A stretch of 64,000 bases of DNA from Teichococcus aestuarii. Lineage in GTDB: Bacteria > Pseudomonadota > Alphaproteobacteria > Acetobacterales > Acetobacteraceae. A program made the translations under genes and the position numbers. Location of the stretch: contig NZ_PDOA01000017.1 of the NCBI RefSeq assembly GCF_003116135.1, forward strand, positions 1-64,000, written 5' to 3'. The notes beneath the pieces are model-generated. The model did not search any database. It saw only the letters and a program-made list of their open reading frames with translations, and had not been told where the DNA came from. Below are positions 57,691 through 64,000 of this stretch, one piece after another; the first letter of the stretch is position 1, and the number at the start of each line of letters is the position of its first letter.

Positions 57691-60605
57691 GCCGGGCGCG
57701 CCGCGCGGGCCAGCACCTGCACCGAGTGCAGCGCCTCCCGCCCCGCGAGGTCGCGGATCTGGTGGCGGCAGGAGGTGCCGTCGGCCACGATCAGGTCTTC
57801 CGGCGCCGCCGCGCGCACCGCCGGGATCAGGGAAAGCTCCGCCATCGCCTTGCTCGCCTCCAGATTCTTCGCCTCGTAACCGAAGCTGCCCGCCATGCCG
57901 CAGCAGGAGGAGGCGATGGGCGCCACCTCCAGCCCGGGGATGCGGCGCAGCGTCTTCACCGCCGCCGGGAAGGCGCCGAAGGCCTTCTGGTGGCAATGTC
58001 CGTGGATATGGGCGCGGGGGGCCTGGATGCCGTGCAGCGGCAGCAGCCCATCCTCCTTCGCCAGGAACTCGGTGGCGAGGAAGGCGCGCTCCGAGAGCTT
58101 CCGGCTCTCCTCCCCGGGGAGGAGGGAGAGGAACTCGTCGCGCAGGGTGGTGAGGCAGGAGGGCTCCAGCCCGATCACCGGCGCGTCGCTGTGGGAGAGT
58201 GCCGCCAGCGTGCGCCGGGCCTCCTCCCGCGCGCGGTCCACCATGCCGGCGGCGAGGTAGGTGCGGCCGCAGCAGAGCGGGCGGCCCTCATGCGCATGGG
58301 CCGGGCGCACGCGGTAGCCGGCATGGCCCAGCACCGTCACGGCGTCGCGCAGCACCTCCGGCTCGTAGTAGCGGTTGAAGGTGTCGGCGAAGAGCAGCAC
58401 CTCCCGCTTGGGGCCGCCCGTTACCGCCTCGCGGTCGCGGAACACGTCGCGGCGGAACTTCGGCAGGGTGCGGCCGGCGGCCAAGCCCAGCATCCGCTCG
58501 GAGAGGCCGGCGAGGCCGGGGATGGTGTCGCGTGCGTTGGCCACCTCCGGCAGCCGCGCCGCCCAGGGCGCCCAGCGCGGCAGCTCGGCGATGATGCGGT
58601 CCTTCAGCTTGATGCCATGCTTCCGCGCCCTTGCGTGCTGCACCTCGATCTTCATCTTGGCCATGTCCACGCCGGTCGGGCATTCCCGCTTGCAGCCCTT
58701 GCAGGAGACGCAGAGCGAGAGTGCCTCGGCCACCTCGTCGCCGGCCAGCGCGTCCGGCCCGACCTGGCCGGTCAGCGCCAGCCGCAGCGTGTTGGCGCGG
58801 CCGCGCGTCAGGTGCTGCTCCTCCCGCGTCACGCGGAAGGAGGGGCACATGACGTTGGCGTCGAACTTCCGGCAGGTGCCGTTGTTGTTGCACATCTCGA
58901 CGGCGCCGAGGAAGCCGCCCTGCGGCCCGGGCCAGGCGGACCAGTCCAGCGCCGGCTTCACCGTCTCGTCCGCGCGGTAGCCGGGCGGGTAGCGGAACAG
59001 AGAGCGGTCATCCATGCGCGGCGCGCGGACGACGCGGCCGGGGTTGAGCAGCCCCTCCGGGTCGAAGCCGTCCTTCACCGCCTCGAAGGCGCGGACGATG
59101 CGGGCGCCGAACATGCTCTCGTGGAACTCGGAACGGACGATGCCATCCCCGTGCTCGCCCGAGTGGCTGCCCTTGTATTCGCGGACGAGGGCGAAGCACT
59201 CCTCGGCGATGGCGCGCATCTTCGCGACATCCGCGCCATCCTTCATGTTCAGCACGGGCCGCACATGCAGGCAGCCGACGCTGGCATGGGCGTACCAGGT
59301 GCCCTTGGTGCCGTGGCGCTCGAACACCGCGTTCAGCCGCTCGGTGTAGTCGGCGAGGTCGGGCAGGTCGACCGCCGTGTCCTCGATGAAGGAGACCGGC
59401 TTTCCGTCGCCCTTCATGCTCATCATGATGTTGAGCCCCGCCTCGCGCACCTCGGCGATGCTGGCCTGGAGGGTGGCGTCGGTGGCGCGCACCACGGCAC
59501 CGGGGTAGCCGAGATCGCCCATCATCTCGTCCAGCCGCGCGAGGTCGCGCAGCAGGGCCGCGTCGTCATCGCCGTGGAACTCGACGATGAGCAGGCTATC
59601 CGGCTCGCCGCGCACGATCTGGTCAATGGTGGCGCGGTAGATCGGGATGGAGCGGCCGAGGTCGATCATGGTGCGGTCCACCAGCTCGACCGCCTCGGGG
59701 TTCAGCGTGACGAGGTGCTGGCTGGCGGCCATGGCGGCGCGGAAGGTGGGGAACTGGCAGATGCCCAGCACCTTGCGCGGCTTGATGGGCCACAGCTTCA
59801 GGTCCAGCGAGGCGGAGAAGGCGAGCGTCCCCTCGCTGCCCACCAGCAGCCGCGCCAGGTTGCCGCGCCCCGCGGCCCGCGCTGCCGGCGTCAGCGCCTC
59901 GATGTTGTAGCCGCCGACGCGGCGCAACTGCTTCGGGAAGCGCGCCGCGATCTCCTCCGCCTCGGCCGCCCCCAGGGCGCGCAGCGACTGCACCAGCGCG
60001 GCGACGCCGGCCGGCATCCCCGCCCCGAGATTGTCCGGCAGCTCGCCGAAGGTATGCCGCTCGCCGCTGGCCAGCAGCGCGTCGATGGCCAGCACGTTGT
60101 CGGCCATCAGCCCGTAGCGGATGGACTTGCTGCCGCAGGAATTGTTGCCCGCCATGCCGCCGATGGTGCAGCGCGCCCAGGTGGAGGGATCGACGGGGAA
60201 GAACTTCTTGCGGAACTTCAGCGCGTCGTTCAGCGCGCCGAGGGCGATGCCGGGCTCGACGCGGGCGATGCCGGCCGCCTCGTCCACCTCCAGCACGCGG
60301 CGCAGATGCTTGGTGCAGTCGATCACCAGGGCGCGGTTGACGGTCTGGCCGCACTGGCTGGTGCCGCCGCCGCGCGGCAGCACGGGCACGCCGGCCTCGC
60401 GGCAGATGGCCAGCGCCGCCTGCACGTCCGCGATGGTCTTCGGCACCAGCACGCCGACCGGCTCCACCTGGTAGATGCTGGCATCCGTGGCGTAGCGGCC
60501 GCGGTCGGCGGGGGCGAACTTCACCTCGCCCTCGGTCTCGCGCTTCAGCCGCGCCGCCAGGGCCGGGTCGCCGGGGCGGACCTTGGAGTGGTGGATGGCG
60601 TTCAT
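57687..60605 (-). CDS. FAD-binding and Fe-S-binding oxidoreductase (YdiJ/D-2-hydroxyglutarate or D-lactate dehydrogenase-like)
   Basis: 972 residues in a three-part fusion. An FAD PCMH domain (about 40-270: LPRGGGTSQCGQTVN, GGMAGNNSCGSKSIRYG) is followed by an FAD-linked oxidase C-terminal domain to about 540 (SHSGEHGDGIVRSEF). Then come a 4Fe-4S module (CVSCKGCKRECPTGVDMAK) and CCG cysteine domains (HCHQKAFG, SSCCGMAGSFGYE). It should oxidise a D-2-hydroxyacid and pass electrons to the respiratory chain. Length fits YdiJ-type enzymes. AGGGAA precedes ATG 60605. It diverges from an aminotransferase. Confidence 0.92.
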   Translation of the reverse strand: MNAIHHSKVRPGDPALAARLKRETEGEVKFAPADRGRYATDASIYQVEPVGVLVPKTIADVQAALAICREAGVPVLPRGGGTSQCGQTVNRALVIDCTKHLRRVLEVDEAAGIARVEPGIALGALNDALKFRKKFFPVDPSTWARCTIGGMAGNNSCGSKSIRYGLMADNVLAIDALLASGERHTFGELPDNLGAGMPAGVAALVQSLRALGAAEAEEIAARFPKQLRRVGGYNIEALTPAARAAGRGNLARLLVGSEGTLAFSASLDLKLWPIKPRKVLGICQFPTFRAAMAASQHLVTLNPEAVELVDRTMIDLGRSIPIYRATIDQIVRGEPDSLLIVEFHGDDDAALLRDLARLDEMMGDLGYPGAVVRATDATLQASIAEVREAGLNIMMSMKGDGKPVSFIEDTAVDLPDLADYTERLNAVFERHGTKGTWYAHASVGCLHVRPVLNMKDGADVAKMRAIAEECFALVREYKGSHSGEHGDGIVRSEFHESMFGARIVRAFEAVKDGFDPEGLLNPGRVVRAPRMDDRSLFRYPPGYRADETVKPALDWSAWPGPQGGFLGAVEMCNNNGTCRKFDANVMCPSFRVTREEQHLTRGRANTLRLALTGQVGPDALAGDEVAEALSLCVSCKGCKRECPTGVDMAKMKIEVQHARARKHGIKLKDRIIAELPRWAPWAARLPEVANARDTIPGLAGLSERMLGLAAGRTLPKFRRDVFRDREAVTGGPKREVLLFADTFNRYYEPEVLRDAVTVLGHAGYRVRPAHAHEGRPLCCGRTYLAAGMVDRAREEARRTLAALSHSDAPVIGLEPSCLTTLRDEFLSLLPGEESRKLSERAFLATEFLAKEDGLLPLHGIQAPRAHIHGHCHQKAFGAFPAAVKTLRRIPGLEVAPIASSCCGMAGSFGYEAKNLEASKAMAELSLIPAVRAAAPEDLIVADGTSCRHQIRDLAGREALHSVQVLARAARPA

Positions 60606-60782
60606 CGGGCGTTCCCTGGGTGGCAGCCTGCGGGGCAGGAGAGTGCCTTCTCCCTAGCGCAGCCGGGCGCTCCTGTCCGATCTATAATGCTCATCAATCC
60701 CACGAGCCGAACTCATTGGCGCGGCACATGCACCGCCCGTAAGAGATCGGGCCATCAGCCCGTCCAGGGAAGGAAGCGATCC

Positions 60783-61967
60783 ATGGCCTATTTCCAGTCC
60801 AAGCCCACCGCCGGCCGGCATTTCCTGCAGATCCCGGGGCCTTCCAACGTGCCGGACCGCGTGCTGCGCGCCATGGACAACCCGACCATGGACCATCGCG
60901 GCCCGGATTTCGGCCTGTTCGGCAAGCAGTTGCTGGAGAAGGTGAAGCAGGTCTTCAAGACCGAGCAGCCGGTGATCATCTACCCCGCCTCCGGCACGGG
61001 GGCGTGGGAGGCGGCGCTGGTCAACACCCTCTCCCCTGGCGACACGGTGCTGATGTGCGAGACGGGGCAGTTCGCCTTCCTCTGGCGCGAGATGGCCGAG
61101 CGGCTGGGGCTGAAGCCCGAGCTGATCCAGACCGACTGGCGCCGCGCCGCCGACGTGCCCGGCATCGAGGCCCGGCTGCGGGCGGATACGGCGCACGCCA
61201 TCAAGGCCGTCTGCGTGGTGCACAACGAGACCAGCACGGGCTGCACCTCCCGCATCGCCGAGGTGCGGGCGGCGATGGACGCCACCGGCCACCCGGCGCT
61301 GCTGCTGGTGGACACCATCTCCTCGCTCGGCTCGATGGACTACCGGCATGACGAATGGGGCGTCGATGTCACCGTCTCGGGCAGCCAGAAGGGGCTGATG
61401 CTGCCGCCGGGCCTGTCCTTCAACGCTGTCTCGGAAAAGGCCCTGAAGGCCAGCGAGGGTGCGAAGCTGCCGCGCAGCTTCTGGGACTGGAAGCCGATGA
61501 TCGCCTCCAACGCCACCGGCTACTTCCCCTACACCCCCGCCACCAACATGCTCTACGCGCTGGACACGGCGCTGGACCTGCTGCTGGCCGAGGGGCTGGA
61601 GAACGTCTTCGCCCGCCACGACCGCCACGCCGAGGCCACCCGCCGCGCCGTGCGCGCCTGGGGGCTGGAGGTGCAGTGCGAGGACCCGCGCCACTATTCC
61701 TCCGTGCTGACCGCCGTGCGGCTGCCGGAGGGCCACTCGGCCAACGCGCTGCGCGCCGCCATCCTGGAGAAGTTCAACATGTCGCTCGGCAATGGCCTCG
61801 GGCGGCTGAACGACCGGGTGTTCCGCATCGGCCATCTGGGCGACTTCAACGACCTGGCGCTGATGGGCACGCTCTCGGGCGTCGAGATGGGGCTGCGCAT
61901 CGCCGGCGTGCCGCACAAGGAAGGCGGCGTGAAGGCCGCCATGGACTACCTCTCCGGCAACGCCTGA
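60783..61967 (+). CDS. Alanine/serine-glyoxylate aminotransferase family enzyme
   Basis: 394 residues, class V PLP aminotransferase. The cofactor lysine is Lys203 in VSGSQKGLMLPPG, and IPGPSNVPDRVLRAM and MDHRGPDF are diagnostic of the AGAT/SGAT group used in the serine cycle and in glyoxylate detoxification. GGAAGGAAG precedes ATG 60783. Its neighbour is a hydroxyacid-oxidising dehydrogenase, so the pair could handle glyoxylate and related two- and three-carbon acids. Confidence 0.93.
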   Translation: MAYFQSKPTAGRHFLQIPGPSNVPDRVLRAMDNPTMDHRGPDFGLFGKQLLEKVKQVFKTEQPVIIYPASGTGAWEAALVNTLSPGDTVLMCETGQFAFLWREMAERLGLKPELIQTDWRRAADVPGIEARLRADTAHAIKAVCVVHNETSTGCTSRIAEVRAAMDATGHPALLLVDTISSLGSMDYRHDEWGVDVTVSGSQKGLMLPPGLSFNAVSEKALKASEGAKLPRSFWDWKPMIASNATGYFPYTPATNMLYALDTALDLLLAEGLENVFARHDRHAEATRRAVRAWGLEVQCEDPRHYSSVLTAVRLPEGHSANALRAAILEKFNMSLGNGLGRLNDRVFRIGHLGDFNDLALMGTLSGVEMGLRIAGVPHKEGGVKAAMDYLSGNA

Positions 61968-61977
61968 ACCCCTGAAC

Positions 61978-62005
61978 GCCAGCGGAGCGGCCGCGCCCCG
62001 CTGGC
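61978..62005 (+). terminator. Weak hairpin after the aminotransferase gene
   Basis: GCCAGCGG and CCGCTGGC form an 8-bp stem with a 12-base loop. There is no U-tract. Confidence 0.35.
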
Positions 62006-62037
62006 AACCGGCATCGCGGCGGCGCGTTGATGGCATC

Positions 62038-62481
62038 ATGCAACAGAGCATCACCATCAGCCGTCCCGCCGCCGAGGTCTTCGCCTATGTGGCGGACATC
62101 CGCCACTGGCGGGAATGGCTGCCCCACCTTCGGCGCGAGGAGACCGGCCCGCCGGAGGGCAAGCTCTCGGCGGACAAGGCCGCCCTCACGGTGCGCTGGC
62201 CGTTCGCTCCGAGCGGCGAGTGGCGGGTGGAGGGCGAGGGAAAGGTGGCCCGCCTTTTCCTGACGCTCGGCACCGACACCGCCCAGCCCAACGACCCCAC
62301 GGAGCGGGAGACGCCCCAGGAGGCCCTGGCGCACGGCATGGAGGCGGCCCTGCAGAGCCTGAAATCGCACCTCGAGCGTGCCGAAGGCGGCGATCCCGTC
62401 CTCCACCCCCCTGGTGCCCCGCTCCGCGCCTATGGGCGGGATGCGGGCGAGGATGTCGATCACACGGAGCAGAACCCCTGA
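62038..62481 (+). CDS. SRPBCC (START-like) family protein
   Basis: 147 residues. It begins MQQSITISRPAAEVFAYV and continues HWREWLPHLRR, the usual start of the polyketide-cyclase/START-like helix-grip fold that binds a hydrophobic ligand. The C-terminal 40 residues (GDPVLHPPGAPLRAYG onward) fall outside the core and look disordered. Function unknown. ATG 62038 is the first start after the aminotransferase. It is followed by a hairpin facing the convergent LLM gene. Confidence 0.8.
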   Translation: MQQSITISRPAAEVFAYVADIRHWREWLPHLRREETGPPEGKLSADKAALTVRWPFAPSGEWRVEGEGKVARLFLTLGTDTAQPNDPTERETPQEALAHGMEAALQSLKSHLERAEGGDPVLHPPGAPLRAYGRDAGEDVDHTEQNP

Positions 62482-62501
62482 GGCCTTCCTCCCGGAAGGC
62501 C
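62482..62501. terminator. Hairpin between convergent SRPBCC and LLM genes
   Basis: GGCCTTCC and GGAAGGCC form a perfect 8-bp stem around TCCC, beginning at the base after the SRPBCC stop. There is no U-tract. Confidence 0.5.
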
Positions 62502-62532
62502 GCAGGGGCGGGAAGGACCGGCGCCTGACGGT

Positions 62533-63546
62533 TCAGTGCGCCGCTTCGGGCTGCCGCACCAGTTCGCGGCAGATCTCGGCGGCGATGCTGAAGGAACGAA
62601 GCCGGGCCGTGTGATCGTAGATCTGCCCGGTCAGCATCAGCTCGTCCACGCCTGTCTTCTCCACGAATTCCCCGATCTGGCGCCGCACCGTCTCGGGCGA
62701 CCCCACCGCCGAGCAGGAGAGGCTCTGGCCGACGCCGGCATAGCGGGCCTCGTGCTGCAGCGCCGCCACATCCTCGGCCGGCGGCGGCAGCTTGCCCGGC
62801 GTGCCGCGCCGCAGGTTCAGGAACTGCTGCTGCAGGGAGGTGAACAGGCGCTCGCCTTCCGCGTCCGTGTCGGCGGCGAAGATGTTCATCGCCGCCATGC
62901 TGTAGGGGCGGTCGAGCTGGGCGGAGGGGCGGAAGCCCTCGCGATAGATTTCCAGCGCCTGCATCATCGCCTGCGGCGCGAAATGCGAGGCGAAGGCGAA
63001 GGGCAGCCCCAGAGCCGCCGCCAGCTGCGCGCTGTAGAGGCTGGAGCCCAGCAGCCAGAGCGGCACCTCCATGCCGCCGCCCGGCACCGCCTGCACCGGC
63101 TGGCCGGGCTGCACCGGCGCGAACCAGGCGCGCAGCTCCACCACATCCTGCGGGAAGCTGTCCACGTCGCCGGAGAGGTTGCGCCGGAGCGCGCGGGCGG
63201 TGCGCATGTCGGTGCCCGGCGCGCGGCCGAGGCCGAGGTCGATGCGGCCAGGGAACAGGGCGTTCAGCGTGCCGAACTGCTCGGCGATGACCAGCGGCGC
63301 GTGGTTGGGCAGCATCACCCCGCCCGAGCCCACGCGGATGGTGGAGGTGCCGGCCGCCACATGGCCGATCACGACGGCCGTGGCGGCGCTGGCGATGCCC
63401 GGCATGTTGTGGTGCTCGGCCAGCCAGAAGCGGTGGTAGCCCAGGCGCTCGGCGTGCTGCGCCAGGTCCCGGGCGTTGTGGAAGGCGTGGCTGGCTTCCT
63501 CGCCCTGCTTGATGGGCGCGAGGTCGAGGACGGAGTAGCGGATCAT
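62533..63546 (-). CDS. LLM class flavin-dependent oxidoreductase
   Basis: 337 residues of the bacterial-luciferase-like group. It starts [16 protein letters not shown] and contains [39 protein letters not shown] and the C-terminal [14 protein letters not shown]. These fit the MsnO8/LuxA-like subfamily with FMNH2-dependent oxidation; substrate unknown. GGGGAGG precedes ATG 63546. It stands alone. Confidence 0.92.
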   Translation of the reverse strand: MIRYSVLDLAPIKQGEEASHAFHNARDLAQHAERLGYHRFWLAEHHNMPGIASAATAVVIGHVAAGTSTIRVGSGGVMLPNHAPLVIAEQFGTLNALFPGRIDLGLGRAPGTDMRTARALRRNLSGDVDSFPQDVVELRAWFAPVQPGQPVQAVPGGGMEVPLWLLGSSLYSAQLAAALGLPFAFASHFAPQAMMQALEIYREGFRPSAQLDRPYSMAAMNIFAADTDAEGERLFTSLQQQFLNLRRGTPGKLPPPAEDVAALQHEARYAGVGQSLSCSAVGSPETVRRQIGEFVEKTGVDELMLTGQIYDHTARLRSFSIAAEICRELVRQPEAAH

Positions 63547-63708
63547 GGATATGCCTCCCCAGGCGGGTTGCGGGGATGGAGAAGGACCCCGCGCGGGGCA
63601 GGGCAGTCCTCCCCGATATGGGGCACGGGGGGCCTCGCGTCAGGGGGGTGCCTTGGCAGGAGGGTGGTGCCGGCCCCACCTTGGGCGCTGAGCAAGGAGG
63701 CCCATGCC

Positions 63709-64000
63709 ATGACCACCGAGATCGACCCCGCCACCCGCACCGAGCTGGAGGCCGCCGCCTTCCGCCGCCTCGTCGAGCACCTGCGGGAGCGGACGGATGT
63801 GCAGAACATCGACCTGATGAACCTCTCCGGCTTCTGCCGGAACTGCCTCAGCCGCTGGTACCGCGAGGCCGCCGAGGCGCGCGGCATCGCCCTGCCGGAC
63901 CCGGAGGCGCGCGAGGCCATCTACGGCATGCCCTACAAGGAGTGGCAGGCGAAGCACCAGAAGGAGGCCTCGGCCGAGCAGAAGGCGAAGTTCGCGGCCA
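63709..64000 (+). CDS. DUF1244 family protein (truncated by window end)
   Basis: 97 codons are visible and no stop is reached. The family core is TDVQNIDLMNLSGFCRNCL with conserved cysteines, then SRWYREAAEARG and IYGMPYKEWQAKHQ. DUF1244 proteins are about 100 residues, so nearly all of it is here. Function unknown; the compact helical fold is conserved in alphaproteobacteria. AAGGAGG (63694-63700) lies eight bases before ATG 63709. An ATG at 63704 is closed by an immediate TGA and can be ignored. Confidence 0.9.
   Translation, partial: MTTEIDPATRTELEAAAFRRLVEHLRERTDVQNIDLMNLSGFCRNCLSRWYREAAEARGIALPDPEAREAIYGMPYKEWQAKHQKEASAEQKAKFAA

Noticed and set aside
57294-61967. A 1557-codon open frame on plus running antisense through the FAD/Fe-S dehydrogenase and into the aminotransferase
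   Set aside because: Its first part has the Arg/Gly/Ala/His-rich composition of a shadow frame in GC-rich DNA. Only the last 394 codons, from ATG 60783, match a real protein family.

Overview
The window is very G+C-rich chromosomal DNA, by eye around or above 70%. Third codon positions are almost always G or C, and long spurious open frames run antisense to most genes. Protein content (class II DAHP synthase, MbfA-type iron exporter, ECF sigma/NrsF pair, many amidohydrolases and D-2-hydroxyacid dehydrogenases, a DUF1194 protein) fits an alphaproteobacterium. My inference is a Roseomonas-like member of the Acetobacteraceae. I see no rRNA, tRNA, CRISPR array, phage module or plasmid functions. 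The only mobile DNA is the tail of an IS5-type transposase at the left edge.

Layout. 1-4.1 kb: IS remnant abutting dps, an MFS exporter, a ketopantoate reductase and a nucleoside deoxyribosyltransferase-like gene. 4.1-8.5 kb: ABC exporter plus trehalose-6-phosphate synthase, divergent from a GT4 glycosyltransferase. 8.6-15.3 kb: ferric-iron-type ABC permease, flavin reductase, two adjacent D-2-hydroxyacid dehydrogenases, an atypical SDR and an M20 carbamoylase-type hydrolase. 15.4-18 kb: a large repeat/cadherin-type surface protein. 18-27 kb: UPF0178 protein, aldo/keto reductase, penicillin-acylase homologue, IclR regulator, D-aminoacylase, LysE exporter and PhoD phosphatase. 27-29.6 kb: DAHP synthase and a nicotinate phosphoribosyltransferase-like gene.

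29.6-33.4 kb is the most interesting part. It holds a compact operon encoding a small secreted four-cysteine DUF2282 peptide, a DUF692 multinuclear non-haem iron oxidase (MNIO), a DUF2063 partner and a DoxX membrane protein. Divergent from it is an ECF sigma factor translationally overlapped by an NrsF (DUF1109) anti-sigma factor. This matches the recently described bufferin (copper-buffering RiPP) systems. Promoter-like GTAA(C/T)G-N16-CG(A/T)A motifs face both ways in the shared intergenic region.

33.4-48.7 kb is catabolic. It contains prephenate dehydrogenase and a 29-bp tandem repeat that runs across the stop codon of an M20 dipeptidase. The dipeptidase ends an overlapping operon of peptide-binding protein, SDR and metallo-beta-lactamase-fold lactonase. 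A hydroxyacid reductase, gpt, csaA, gamma-glutamyltransferase and amidase follow. Last comes a probable sugar-acid operon (hydroxyacid dehydrogenase, IlvD/Edd dehydratase, RraA-fold aldolase) divergent from a GntR regulator. 48.7-64 kb holds a VOC protein, the MbfA iron exporter, an SbmA/YddA-type ABC transporter, a DHA2 exporter, a DUF1194 protein, a tiny proline-rich gene, an OmpA-like protein, a YdiJ-type FAD/Fe-S dehydrogenase, an alanine/serine-glyoxylate aminotransferase, a luciferase-like oxidoreductase and a truncated DUF1244 gene.

Gene ends are frequently marked by perfect G+C-rich hairpins, most without a U-tract. There is no gene-free stretch longer than 300 bases.
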